From Pelomyxa schiedti (Eukaryota; Evosea; Pelobiontida; Pelomyxidae): a DNA stretch of 64,000 bases. Positions within the stretch are counted from its first letter, which is position 1; every line of letters starts with the position of its first letter. The stretch covers positions 4,273 through 68,272 of the forward strand of contig JAHLWZ010000123.1 of assembly GCA_020536535.1 (NCBI GenBank), written 5' to 3'. The position numbers and the translations under genes are program-made. Below are positions 41,545 through 54,424 of the stretch, piece after piece. A model generated the notes under the pieces. That model saw only the letters and a list, made by a program, of their open reading frames with translations, was not told where the DNA came from and ran no database searches.

Positions 41545-43475
41545 TCAAACTTTATCGAACCTGGGGTCATCTTGTGATGCTGCAGGAATATCCCGCGGTT
41601 TGATGAACAGGACAATAAGTGTGAGTGGGATGAAGCCGAGCATGACATATTGTGAATATATCCAGAAGTACTTTATGATTCGCAGGTTATACACGCACAT
41701 GGAGAACATTTCTGGTTGAGTGGTTAGTGGGTAAAAAAATGTCTTTGGGATGTACACACGGTTAATAGCGGTGGTGTGGGTAAACTGAGAAAATGCTTCA
41801 GTGCAGAACTGGGTCACGGTCATAGCTTCAACCAAGATTAAGGCAGTGTTAAAAAGCATGGCGCTCATTGTTGTTCTCCCAACCCTGGAAGATACAAATC
41901 AGTGGGTAAAAAGAGAAATGTTCCACATACTCCATTGGGTAAATTGGAATCAAGAAGAAAAACCGCATCCCAAATTTGAAAGTTCCCTTCATAACACACA
42001 ACAGCAAGTAAAATGCCATGATACCATAAAATATTGTCCCGAGCATGCCCCACGCGTCATTCAGTTTTATGGCAACAGTGTTTAAGAAGGGATCAATTGG
42101 ACCATTTGGAGGCATGTATATAATGATATGAAGAATCCACATAATTGTCACACCAATACTGAAGGGTGGGAAGCTAAGTTGAGTTGAAGTAACACATCAG
42201 AACAGCAAACCTAAGGAACCCGAGAACTAATTTGGCATGTGCTATAAATAGTTTCACACCCTTGAAAGAGTAAGAATCTTTGAGGCGCTGATACTCCCAA
42301 TCGAGAAGATATACTGACTATTATATTATAGTGAGTTTGGAAACAAGGATAGTTGAAGACCTGGCGGAATTGGTTGAGCTTCTCTCTGTATTTGCGAGCC
42401 GGGATCTTTCCGTGAACTCTTTTTTCCTTCAACGTTTCTCCAACTTTCTTGAGCTCGAGAACCTGCTTTGCAAGTTCGTGCTTATGCTTTGTGAACCTGG
42501 GAAGAGCATAACAACTAACAGGGGGGAAAACGGAAATTTGCCCACGTGTCTTCACTGATTGTCCTTGGACGATACTTAAAATCAGCAATAAGATCAAATG
42601 GCAAAGCTGCTAGGCCAATGCCCCCCATGATAACCATCAAGAACCATCTAGAGAAATGTTACTTTGTTTAATGTGAGAAGGTTTAATTTAACCCAAAGAA
42701 TGTTACACTGGATATAACATAAAGGGCTGGGCTAACTCTGATGTTGGTGTTGATACTGGAACTGGCACACTATGTGTGGGTCAGCAATGGGTGAAGGGAG
42801 GTACTGGATTTGCCTGAGGACAATCAGAAGTAGGTATTAGATCAGATATTGAACCACATAGAAGGCGCTGCACTGGAACCTCTGCAACACCAAAGAAGAT
42901 GTAGGTCACCACGAAAAATATGGTGAATATTATCAGGACTACAACTACACCGCATATGCCCCCGCGGATTTGTTTGCATATGCTGTAGTGGAATGAGTAA
43001 ACATCAGTGTACCATTAGAGTCACACGAATTGTTTTCTGCCTCTTCAGACTCATAATAAAACATGGAGAAAGGTACAACTATAATTGCCAATGCAGCCAT
43101 TGTAATGTACACAACCAACCAGATAATATCCATAGGAATTTCACCGTCGGGAGGACCACGGTTAGCAACCTTTTGATTTGTTTGAAATTGTTGGTGAAAC
43201 AGCGCGTACATCCAGAGGTAGCATCAAAATACTGCACTCAGAGAGTTCCAAACTCACAAGCTTTTTTTCCCCCACGAAAAAGAAAAAGAGAAAAAAAAAA
43301 AAGTTAGGCATGTACGGCACCATCGCTTAAATTTTTAACTCACCACCACGGCCTTTGCCGCCCATGCGGCGAACTTGTCGTCAATGTGCTGGAAGTACAC
43401 AATGAAGTATACGTTTGCCGCCAGCAGCACGATTGGGAAAACGATCATAAGCACCAACAGCCATATGTTGATCAT
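41545..43475 (-). CDS. LMBD1/LIMR-family multi-pass membrane protein
   Basis: Relative of lysosomal LMBD1 (cobalamin export escort) and of plant LIMR proteins. ATG at 43475: INIWLLVLMIVFPIVLLAAN is the first membrane helix, then VYFIVYFQHIDDKFAAWAAK. Further helices: DIIWLVVYITMAALAIIVVP followed by FSMFYYE, a helix near VVVVLIIFTIFFVVTYIFFG, GIGLAALPFDLI, then a charged cytosolic coiled coil (KHKHELAKQVLELKKVGETL). Next come KLFIAHAKLVLGFLR, VTIMWILHIIIYMPPNGPID, LNDAWGMLGTIFYGIMAFYL, NTALILVEAMTVTQFCTEAF and a final helix (GFIPLTLIVLFI). About nine helices, as in the family. At least seven short introns. Whether it handles cobalamin is not shown. Confidence 0.85.
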
Positions 43476-43631
43476 CTCTGCGTCTCACGCACTTTCGTGT
43501 GTTTGTCGTATTTTGTCGTTGTTCCGGTTCCGGCGTCACCGTGTATTACGATAGGTTTTTTTCTTTGTTTTAGTTTCGTCCTCTTTGCGGGCCTCTGATG
43601 GCCGACGGACTTCATCAGAAAATACAGAAAC

Positions 43632-45166
43632 ATGGATCTTTCGGCGTTGTCGGGGGTTCGTGGGAAGTTAAAACCTACGCGAACGGTTGTAAAGACGTTG
43701 GCTCAAGTGAATGAGGAATGTGGTAGTTCTGAGTGTGATGAACGCAGCAGCGTGGTGATGAAGAAGCGCGATTATGTGATGTCTTGGGTTGATGTCAACA
43801 TCGAAAACTGGCTGAACTTGCTCAACATTGTGGGTCGTGTTTTGCCGTTTGGTTGGTTCTTGTTGAATTTGGTTTTGGGCTTTGCTTGCTGGTTTGGTGC
43901 ATGCGTTGATTTATTAGTTATTGACTGGGGGCTTGCAATTTTGTTTTGCTGGTGCGGCAATTGCGGTTTTGTGCGTTGTTGCGTACAGGAAACAGGAACG
44001 AAGTTGACTTTCGAAACGGAACTTGTTACTGTTTCTAAGTTGGAAGCCACAGCTTTTGTAGATATGGAGGTACTTAGGAAAAGGCCCTGTGAGACAAATA
44101 GGGACGCACAATATACTAAGATAAGGTCAAATGCTCTGCAATCCCCCCCTTTTTTTAGTGATTGTCATCCCAGAAACCGGCTCTCTAGAATAGAGAATGC
44201 GGTGGATGCCTCTATTATAAGGTTCGGAGGAGAGGCGTTTGTAAAAACTAGCAGCAGGAGCCCCAAAGATGCCGTAGAGGCGAATGGGAAATTAGCCGCA
44301 ATGCTCAGCATAATTCCTAAACTGAACTGTGCTCCCCCGAGTCCAGGCAATCCCGAAGCAAAACAGGAATACCTACGGCTGATAAATGCTCATGCATCCA
44401 GTATTCTAGACTCGGTTTGTCTCGCTTGATCTTTCATGGAGAAAAAAACCACTCAACATCTACACAGGCATTCAAAAGTATGAAAGTAACATCCGGAAAA
44501 GAAGCACTTGACCTTTTAATCAATAGCCAACGAGTATGCGAAGATATGAGCGAGTCACTGGATATCGCGTCAGTTTTTCAGCAGAGTGTGGTTATAAGGA
44601 AATGGTACCGAGATCTACGATGGGAGATGGAAGTACGCGCGTTTGTGAGATCCGGCGAGATCGTGGCAATGTCACAGTACTGCCACGTGCTGTGCGTAGC
44701 ACCGCTAGTACAACTGAGATTTAAGATCCAATCTGCCATCTTGGAGTTCTGGGCGACGAGATGCAGGCCCCAATTGGCCGCTCAATTCCCCAATTGCGTA
44801 GTTGACTTTGGTTTCGTGGACTCTGCCGCCGCCATCACCGCCACCAATTGCGCCAATTGCTCGGTGGGAGATCTTGTCGCCTCGCTCGTTGTCATTGAAA
44901 TCAACCCGTGGCACCAGACAACAGACCCGTGCCTCTTCAAGTGGGCGCCGCCACCACCACATCAACCGGCAACTGCCGACACGCCGGCAGATCGACTGCT
45001 ACCGACTTTGGTGAGTGGCGTTGATACTACTGAGGACTCGTCATCAGCCACAGCACCATCGTTGAGGGTGCTGTTTGAGCCTGAAGTCTCTCGTCTGATC
45101 CCTGTCGTATCTCGTTTCGAGTCGTTTTTCCCCAGTGGCACATTGGACGCCCTCAAGCGATTCTGA
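43632..45166 (+). CDS. D123 family protein (CDC123-like, ATP-grasp fold)
   Basis: CDC123 helps assemble translation initiation factor eIF2. Exons 43632-43829, 43989-44414 and 44468-45166 give 440 residues with consistent phases. The family signature is visible: IIRFGGEAFVKTSSRSPKDA (compare the F.KL.wSSPKDA motif), VVIRKWYRDLRWEMEVRAFV, SGEIVAMSQYC and the metal/ATP-binding end VVIEINPWHQTTDPCLFKW. The N-terminal about 60 residues and the C-terminal about 90 residues are extra compared with usual CDC123 proteins (about 330). The first intron is 159 nt, a multiple of three with no stop, so its retention would not break the frame. It is divergent from the LIMR gene (157 bp) and 112 bp upstream of the SWR1-type gene. 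Confidence 0.85.
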
Positions 45167-45278
45167 GGTCGATCGGCTGGCAAAGAGGGAAAAAAAAAAG
45201 AAAAAAGTTCGTCGGCGAAGAGATGAAATTTTATCGAGAAACGAAAAAAAAAATCAAAGAAGGCGGAGGTGCCGCGGT

Positions 45279-48200
45279 ATGTCGGGTGACGAGAAGTCGC
45301 CAAATGAACAGCGACCGAAAGAAACCGACCCATCAGCAGGCGTAGGGAAATGCGACGACCGAGAAACGATGTCAATCGGGGCAGATTCACCGGAGGAAAA
45401 TATCACCACCAAACCGAGTGACGTCGCGCACGAAGATCTGCCGTCATCAGAACGCACCGTAAATTCAGTCGCGGCGGACGGCGGTAGTCAACAGCAACAA
45501 AATCAGCAACATAAGCAGCGGAGTGAGCCAATCTCAAAGTTGCGGCGCAAAGTCGCGATCGCGAAGCGGCTCGTTGCCGACGAAGTTAGATCTTCGCGGC
45601 AGTCGGAGTTTCGGGAGATGGCATTTTTGCACGACGGTGGCTGCATTCTCAAATTTGACAGAAATCGCGAAGTCACTGTGCAGCGCGTGATGCGAGCGGC
45701 AAATTCCATATTGCAGCAGGCACAAGATCCCAATCGTGCGCATCAAGATAGCAGAATCACCCACAGCGACTCTGATGAGGACAGTGATGATGAGGAGGAG
45801 GAAGTATCGGGAAGAAAGGGTAAAAGCCTTGATGCAAAGAGCCGATATTACGAAATCAGTGAGGATGATGAAGAAAATGACCATGGTGCAGAAAGTGATG
45901 AAAATGGGGATGAGAGTGATTCAGAAGAAGAGAAAAAGATACACAAACACAGTCACGTAAGGACCGAAGGTGGAAAAGTGCGGGAGAAAGATGGTAAACG
46001 GAAGGAACCTGTTGTGGATAAAAACCGGCACTGGAAGTTGAAAGCGCCCCTGAGGAAACTTGTTGACGTGGTTGCTGTAAAGAGGGAGAAAAAGGATTCT
46101 ACAAGGAGAGATCGGAGGCAGACAGGGAAAAAAGTGAACCAGAAATTGATCAAGTCTAGCATTGGCAAGCACTCACTTGACTTTGACTCTCCAAGTGAAA
46201 GTGATACCACTAGCCACACAAGTGACATCAGTAGCAACAGTGATAGCGATACCAGTAGCCGTAGCAGCAGTAGCAGCACCAGCAGTGACAGTAGTAGAGC
46301 TTATAGGGGCCGCCATACTCAAGCAAAGAAAAAGGGTGGCAGGGATAGAGGAGGGGATACAGATAATAGCGATGATCGCAGCTCAACGAGCAGTGGTGGA
46401 GAAAGCAGTTCCAGTAGCAGTTATGATGAACATCCCAATAAAAAAAAAAGTACAAACAAGCATCCTGCCACTGCCAAAACAACGAATATGAAGTCCCCAA
46501 GTAAAAAAGGAGTAAGAGATGTTGACAACAACCAAAATACCCCTCTCCACCCCAAGAAGGCGAGTTTGCATTCAAAGGCTTCGGTGGTTGCACCAGATCC
46601 TCCCAGCGAAGCTTGTGTGCCATGGCCAGCTGACCTTGTCGAAGCTGCAGCATCGGAGACAGATCCAATTTTTGCTGCTCCCAACATCTTGAAAACTAGT
46701 GTACCCTTTGCTTCCTCTGAAGAGAAGGAGAAGGGTGGTGACTCACATTGGAAGGTCAGTGTGAAGGTTAGCCTTGATGGCATTTGTTGGGATAGCAAGG
46801 CCAAAAATGACTCTCCGTGTGTGATTAGTGACGACGATGTCATTTTTCAGGATACCAACTCTCCGTCAGTAGTTTTGGATGAAATTGAAACAACTGGTAA
46901 TGAACTCTTTTCCACCCTTTCTCTTGAGCAACCTGAAGAAGCTGTGTCTCCTCCTGTACCATCTTTATCACCGGGGACATCACCATCATCTTCACCACCC
47001 ACGTCTCCACCTCCTCCAGATACACACATCCTGAAACATTCGCCTGCACTAAACCCAACAGTCCCTGATGCACCTATTGCAGAGAGAGCGCCGATGCATG
47101 ACGCTCCAGTAGGACTTCAAATACATGAGCAACTCCCATCTCCTCCGCAACAATTGAGCCCCCTGCCACCACCAAAATCAACTTCCCCACAGTTACAGGC
47201 TTCTCCTCAGTCACCATACCCCCCTTCGCCAGAGTGCATTGAACAGAAATTACATACCCTGGAACCAAATGCTCCTTCGATAATCTCCACCAGCGCTCCA
47301 GTACCCACTTCTAGAATATTTAACCCAGTTGTACTTGTCAATGAGCAACAACGTTCTCCCTTCACCACAATTCAAACACTGATACAACCTAAAACACCTC
47401 CAAAAGACTCACATTGGAGACCGATCCAACCTCAAGTGTCATGCTTGCAATCACGTCACGAGCCACTGTCGTCATCGCTTCCAGTTCCGCATTCATTGTG
47501 CCTTCCTAGATCTTCACCAAAGCCCAGTCAACCCAGTCCACTGCGTTTTCCCTTCGTACTCCCTAAAAAGCAGTCTCAGGTTATGTCACAGTCAACACCT
47601 CAACCAACACCCCAACCGATCCCTCAACCAGTTTCTCAACCTACACACAAACTGTCTCTCTTGGAGAAGCTGAGCGCAACTCTGACACCTTCAGTACCAA
47701 TAGGTGCTCCTCAAGCAAGTCCTCAATCCAGTCCCTCGTTGAAACTTCGTTTGCATGTACCTCAAGCTCCCGAACTTCCTAAATTCCCACAACTGCCTGT
47801 CAGTTTACCATCGATTTCACCAACGGAATCCTCTTCCCAACCTCTTTCATCCCCTCTGACAGTAGTCCCTCCACGCGAAAGTAACAAGTCCCACAAGCAT
47901 ATCCATGCAGCGAGTACAAGCAAACACTCACACACCCGCTCCAGTAAGCACAAAAAAGTCCATCACACGAAAAGTGTCAACAAGGAAATAGCACTTGACA
48001 GTACAATAATATCTTCCATTGGGTTGCATGACAGTGGGTCGGATTTGGTACCAACAATCACTCCTCCACCGCTGCCTCTGGTTGGAGTACAAGATTCAGG
48101 GGTTCCACCAATTCTACCCCTTCATGCAGCACTTTTGTCTATTTTGACACCAGTGTTGACACCACCTCCACCAATTAGCACCACATCATTTCCTTCAACA

Positions 48201-51200
48201 GTTCCCTCCCTGACACCAGACCCATCACTTCAAATTCCAACTCCTGTTTCACACAAGGAATGTTCCACGGTCAGCAGTACCACCTCGCCACCTCTTTCAC
48301 CTTCGTCACCAAATGCCCTTCTTCTCTCTCCCACTGTGGGTCAAGTGTCTGCAGAAGCTGCTGGAGAGGAACGTACTCTACAAAGAATTAATGAACTCAA
48401 GCGGCAAGGTTTATGGGGCTCGGCGCGCACACCTAAAGCTGTAGAACCTCCCAAGAAGCACACGTTATGGGACTCAGTCTTGACGGCAATTTCATCTGCT
48501 GCCAAAGATTCCAGAGCAAGGAGAAAGGAAGGGTTGGCTAACGCAAAAAAAGTTGCCAAGCTGATGGAGAAACATGTTAAAAACGAGAAATCGAAAGTTG
48601 TTCGAGCTGAGAAAGAGCAAGAACAACAATTGAAAAAGGTTGCATCAAAAATGGCAAGGATGGTGAAAATCTTCTGGGGAGAAATGGAGAAAGTTGTCAT
48701 GTACAAACACAAAGCTAGAATCAATGAAAGAAAATCTGAAGCAATGAACAAGCACTTGGATTTTGTTGTTGGGCAGACAGAAAGACTCTCACAACTTTTA
48801 GCACAGGTTTTCTCTCCTTCCTTCTGTAACTGCAACGAGTTTTACAATGAAAGTACTATTACCTGTTTAAAAAGCAATAAAAAATTAAAAAAAATTGCTT
48901 CCTTATTTATTGGCAACAGCCCACCACCTAACAGGATTTAACTCACGTTGAGTCGGACAAGTCTCACGAATCAAGAACAACTGCAACCAACCCACAACCA
49001 GAACTTCAGGAAAATAACAACGAACTTTTGCCAAGTTCCATCTCCAGCATGGATAGGGAAGAAAGTCACCAAGATACACCTCCTGAATCTTCATCACTTG
49101 CACCACCTTCTTGCAGCAGCCCCAGCACGAGTACAACGAGTACCACTGCAACCACGAGCAGTGGAAAAAAGCTAATTGAACAAACAGCTGCACTTGCCTC
49201 ATCTGCCCAACCTACGGGCATAACACTAACCACCACGCAAGTAAAAACTCCTGTACCTTTCTTACTGAAGCACACTCTCCGGGAGTACCAACACATAGGG
49301 CTCAACTGGCTTGTTGCAATGTATGAGAAACGCCTTAATGGTACCATACTCCTCTTTCACTCTTCACCTCCACTTACACTTTTGTTCTTCAGGTATCCTA
49401 GCAGATGAAATGGGTCTGGGAAAAACTATCATGACCATCTCCCTGTTGGCCCACATAGCCTGTGAAAAAGGGATATGGGGTCCACATCTCATAATCGTGC
49501 CCTCGAGCACAATGCTTAACTGGGAATTGGAGCTGAAGAAATGGTGCCCTGCATTCAAGGTTCTTACGTACTATGGATCCCAAAAGGAACGAAAGAACAA
49601 AAGACAAGGTTGGTCAAAGCAAAATGCATTCCATGTGTGCATTTCTTCATACAAATTGGTCACGCAGGACCATTCAATGTTCAGGCGGAAGCAGTGGGTG
49701 TACATGATACTTGATGAAGCTCAAAACATCAAAAATTTCCGCTCACAGCGCTGGCAGACACTGCTCAATTTCAACACACGACGGAGATTGCTTCTCACCG
49801 GCACACCACTGCAGAACAGCCTCATCGAATTGTGGTCTTTGATGCACTTCCTTATGCCTGACATCTTCCAGTCACATAAGGAGTTCCGGGAGTGGTTTGT
49901 AAACCCTGTCAATAACATGATGGAGGAATCCAGTGTCAACGACGAACTAATTGCACGTCTCCATGGAGTTCTGCGTCCTTTTTTGCTCAGAAGGATGAAG
50001 AAAGATGTGGAAAAGCAATTGCCTCGTAAATTTCAGCATATCGTCCCGTGCACCCTTTCTCGGAGGCAACAGTTTCTCTATGACGAGTTCATCGAAAGTT
50101 CTACAACGCAGGGAACACTCACCAGCGGTTCCTTTTTTGGCATTATGAATGTTTTGATGCAACTACGAAAAGTCTGCAACCATCCCGACTTATTCGAGCC
50201 GCGGAGTGTAGACTCATCCTTCTGCCTCGAGCCTCTGTGCTTCCGCCTACCAGCTCTGGTGACGCAACTAACTGAAGAAAACTGCGGCGTAAGAAATTCT
50301 GGACTGCCTCTCCTTGATGGAATGACCCTCCCCGCTCTTGAACTGTCTGGCAAGTCCGTGGTTCCTATGCTGCTCTCCACCAGCAGTGCTGCTGATAGCG
50401 ACGTTCTTCCGTTCATACATATCCCTATTACCAAGGGAATCCACGATTCCCAGCAGGATAGTGCTTTGAATAAGTGGATCCCTCTCCCACAAGTGAGGCC
50501 CTCTCCATTGTCTTCTTCATATTTTGCACATCTGTGCTCTCTGCGGTCTTGTATTACACAGCCGATATTTGGGGCAACATTGGTCAAGTCTTTACAATGC
50601 CTTACACCCGCTGACCTGCTCTTTCACCCCCCAGCACAACAGCAAATTCCACCACTTGTGACCAACCTTCCAGAACACATAAAAGCTTGCCTGTCGAGAT
50701 TCTCGCGTTGGTGTTGTGTCATCCCCCCTGTATGCACCAAGCAACCTCAAATACACATTTCCCATGAAGTACCATCACACAGCACGAAACAAGAGCACGC
50801 CGAGCTACATGCACTTCATTTGTTGGAAAATTCTTCATTGACTACAATATTTCACCCATTTGCTCAGCGATCAAGGATGATATTCCCAGATAAATGGTTG
50901 CTGCAGTATGACTGTGGGAAGCTGCGAGCTCTTTCCGTCCTTCTACACAGTCTGAAGCGAGATGGACACAAGGCATTGATTTTTACTCAAATGACCAAGA
51001 TGCTTGATATTCTGGAAGCTTTTGTGAACCTTCACAGTTATACCTATGTTCGTTTGGATGGCGCAACCAAAATAGAGCGCAGGCAGTTGCTTGTGGAGCA
51101 GTTCAATCGGAACCCAAAGATTTTCCTTTTCCTCCTCTCGACTCGCAGTGGTGGCTTTGGTGTCAATTTGACCGGCGCTGACACTGTTATATTTTATGAC

Positions 51201-52800
51201 ACGGACTGGAATCCAGCCATGGATGCTCAAGCACAAGACAGATGTCACAGGATTGGTCAAACCCGCGAAGTTCACATTTACCGGCTTGTGACACAGTACA
51301 CAATCGAAGAGAACATCCTGCGGAAAGCTCGACAAAAGAAAACACTGTCTCGAATCGTGATAAAAGATGGTGGGTTCAACACTCAATTTTTCGAAGACCT
51401 GGATCTGAGTTCTCTTCTAAAGACGCAAAAGTAATTTTGGGCTTCCCTTTCCCATATAATGAGTCGGCTCACTTCTACCAAGTAATTCAGAAACAGAAAG
51501 AGTTGTTATCCCTGCCCCATCCAGCACTGAACTTGAAGCAGCTTTTTCAAAAGTAGAAGAAGAAGAAGACATGCGAGGTAAGTGTTGTCCATTTACAACC
51601 CAATCTTTTATTTTAACCCTGTTATATAGCGCTCAAGCAAGTACAAAAAGAGCAAGCCTCGGAGCTAGAAGAGTTTATCGAAGGACCTGCTGTAGAGGTG
51701 ATTCCCTTCCTCTGGGGTGAAATAAGCCTCAACAAGCATTTAGGAGTCCCAGGATACCCCTGCTGAAGCTGGTGAAGAGCATGAAGATCCAGGTCTAGCT
51801 CCACCGCAACCTAAAAGATCCCGTCCAAATGCATCTTCTCACCTAAGAGGTGTTAAACCTGTTTCTCTGCCACCAACCACAAGCACGATTTCAATATCAC
51901 TCCCTCCTCAGCTTCCCATCACATCCACTTCGGCCCCTGACGAGGATGTTGTTGCCGAAATTGAAGCATTGAGATCTCCCCCTGCACCTACATCTCTGGA
52001 TGAGGAGTTGTCAATTTTGCAGCGTTACGCAGTGCACTACTTAGAAAAAGTCATTGTGCTTGTAGACGAGAAATCGGCAGATCGCGCCGTTCAACTGACA
52101 GGTTCGTTTCCTTCCTTCATTTAATGCTGCCTCTCAGTCCCAAACAGAGGAGGAGTTGCAGCGGCAAGACAAGCAACTCGAGTTGTCAACACTTAAGCGG
52201 TTGCACAACGAGTTCAGTGACGAAGACGACACCCCTAAATCCCGGAAGCGGCCACGTAAAAGCTGCAACAGCAAAGCTTCAGGGAAGAAAGCTACAACTA
52301 AGCAACGCAATGGAGGCGACGATTCTGCGGAAGACGACGATGTTCCTGGTACCAACAACCTCAGTGAAAAATCCAGTGATGACAGCGGAAATGAATCATC
52401 CGCCGCATCCGCATCCACATCACACACAAAAACCACGTCGCGAAAACGCAAGAAACCGAGAACAGACGACGAAAGTTCACCAGATTCTCCTGCCTCAACA
52501 CCAACTTCCACCACACCACCTCCACCACCTCAAAGTGAAGGCAGTACGCCGCGCAAACACGGCCCGGAACCACCACAATCCCCGAACTTCCCACCACCAA
52601 TACCACAAAGCAAGTACAAGCCTAAACGGAAGAAAGCAGCCACAAAGAAGGGCAAGAAGAAACGGGATCCCAGTCAAACCAAAGGCAAACGTGGTAGACC
52701 GAAGGGCAGTTTCAAGAAAACAAGTCATCACGCAAAGCCAAAAGAAGATACCGGCCCAACAAATCCTCCACCAGCACCATCACCCAATTCCCAAACATAA
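45279..52800 (+). CDS. SWR1: SWR1/SRCAP-type chromatin-remodelling ATPase
   Basis: Snf2-family motor expected to exchange H2A.Z into nucleosomes. Exons 45279-48806, 48953-49340, 49393-51430, 51501-51577, 51630-51697, 51744-52101 and 52148-52800 sum to 2,369 residues. The first about 1,000 residues are acidic, Ser-rich and then S/P-rich. The HSA domain is at about 1030-1170 (KKHTLWDSVLTAISSAAKDS; MVKIFWGEMEKVVMYKHKAR). ATPase lobe 1: LREYQHIGLNWLVAMYEKRL, ILADEMGLGKT (Walker A), DEAQNIKN, LLTGTPLQN. An insert of about 250 residues separates it from lobe 2 (GHKALIFTQMTKMLDILEAF; STRSGGFGVNLTGAD; DRCHRIGQTREVHIYRL). The tail has EEEEDMRALKQVQKEQ, as in SWR1/SRCAP, then basic S/P-rich sequence with an AT-hook, KRGRPKGSF. 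ATG 45279 lies 112 bp after the D123 stop; an earlier in-frame Met overlaps D123 and is less likely. Confidence 0.94.
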
Positions 52801-52941
52801 TAAGAATCAGTATTACGGAACATAACTTATACGCGAAAAAAGCCTCCCACAAGAGAACGTGGGTTGTAAAGGAAAAAAAAGGGTAGCTTTTCTAAGAGCA
52901 TCTTAAACTCTCTTCAGTTTGAAAGCTTAGTAGCTTTTTCA

Positions 52942-54120
52942 TCACCAAGAAAATCCCCAGCCGACTACCTTTTCAGGCAGCATTGGAGGCTCTGAGGGTA
53001 TAATGGTAAGGATAAGAGTGCCGGTGTGGGGGTCAATGATGCGGATTTCCGTGGCTACACTGACAATAAGAAACCCGGCTGCAGTTGTCAAACTGGCTCC
53101 CGGAGTTACAGGGATAGAACAATAACGAATGGGGGGATCTGCTAAGTTCCACACCTGGCAAATGTCCGGATTGTCCGGAGAGATGAATGCGTAGTGTGAG
53201 GCGTCCACTTCCCACAAATGCGAGAGTGTGTGGCCCAAAGGCTTCAATGTCTGCTCCGCCGTACCGGGGTTATCCACGCTGTTTATAAGGCCTAATCCCG
53301 CGATTTCCACAAGAGGTGTCTGGTTGAGCCAAATGACCCTGTAGCCCGCCCCCTTCATCGCCCGGAGTGTAACTTTATTCAGAACCACCAGAACTTTTGT
53401 GTTATATGACTGCTCTACATCCACCAGCATGAATGTAATAACTTTGTCTTTCCAGGCACTGATTCCAAGTTCATTTCTAGCAAAGAACCTGATCACATCC
53501 AAATCGAACGAATCCCCGTCGGTATCAACATGGCACACAGATGCCGGAGCCAACACCCTTTTGCCTCCACCACCTTCTGTTTCCGCAACTTTCCATATGA
53601 ACAATTCTGTGTCAGAACATTGCACCAACCAGTCTTCGTTGGAAGCAACCCCAAACGGCACCCCACACCATCCCATAAGCTTGTGCACCGGAGTTTTTTC
53701 GCCCCCCGGAAGACTCATCAGTTGCATTTCCATGTCGCCTCCCCACAAGTTGGCCTCGTCGTTTCCCCCACTCTGCACCACGCACGTCCGCGAGTCGACC
53801 CACGAGAGGGCCTCGGGGCACGCCGCGGGGCCCCGCGCGACCCCCAGCGTGGAGCGGGACACCCCGAGGAAGCAGGAGCCCGCGAGGCCGCAGGTGTGCT
53901 GCGTCCGCTGCCGGTACCACGCGACCGCGACCCCCGCGGGCCCGGGGCGCCCCAGGAGCCACTGCGTCACCAGGTCGCGCAGGGCCGCGGGAGGCAGCAG
54001 CCTCGCGGGGCTGCGGGCGCCGCACCGCGGGTGGCTGCTGCAAAGCAGCGCCGAGGCCTGCTGCTTCCAGTCCAGTCCCGTCGTGGTTGAGAAACGTGAC
54101 GTTCTGTCGGTGCTCCTCAT
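52942..54120 (-). CDS. HPRCGAxSP-family protein (copy 2), function unknown
   Basis: Single exon, 392 residues from the ATG at 54120. N-terminal motif SALLCSSHPRCGARSPARLL, matching copy 1 at 35432-36919 (ALLMATHPRCGANSPLRAL). The part after the motif has diverged strongly but keeps the same style of short beta-strand repeats (RTCVVQSGGNDEANLWGGDM; SNEDWLVQCSDTELFIWKV; HYAFISPDNPDICQVWNLAD; FLIVSVATEIRIIDPHTGTL), suggestive of a beta-propeller with W-D/W-N endings. The first third is extremely GC-rich. It converges with the SWR1-type gene (141 bp between stops). No known family is recognised. Confidence 0.7.
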   Translation of the reverse strand: MRSTDRTSRFSTTTGLDWKQQASALLCSSHPRCGARSPARLLPPAALRDLVTQWLLGRPGPAGVAVAWYRQRTQHTCGLAGSCFLGVSRSTLGVARGPAACPEALSWVDSRTCVVQSGGNDEANLWGGDMEMQLMSLPGGEKTPVHKLMGWCGVPFGVASNEDWLVQCSDTELFIWKVAETEGGGGKRVLAPASVCHVDTDGDSFDLDVIRFFARNELGISAWKDKVITFMLVDVEQSYNTKVLVVLNKVTLRAMKGAGYRVIWLNQTPLVEIAGLGLINSVDNPGTAEQTLKPLGHTLSHLWEVDASHYAFISPDNPDICQVWNLADPPIRYCSIPVTPGASLTTAAGFLIVSVATEIRIIDPHTGTLILTIIPSEPPMLPEKVVGWGFSW

Positions 54121-54424
54121 TGCCCTTTTGTGGCTTACGCGAATTGTGGGGTTGTGAGGAAGTAAAAAGACGAAAATAATCAACAGAACGGAACGCCTAA
54201 ATTTTCTCAGGAAGGGGCTGGTGTTTTTTTTAGAGCCCGCTCACAGGTTTCGAGTTAGACAAGGAATTCCGGGAGGCGATTTAATATGGCGTGCAGGATT
54301 CGGAATTATTCAGCACACTGAGCAGGCAACACAACACCCAAAAAACCACCAAATGAACATGTTTTTTCTTGACAGTCTCCAAAATGATGAATCTATGGCA
54401 CAAAATCAACTCCTTTTTTAAAGT

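Noticed and set aside
44070-44157. Second intron in D123 ending at TTTTTTTAG
   Set aside because: That acceptor gives a stop or the wrong phase; reading straight through keeps the frame into the D123 signature.
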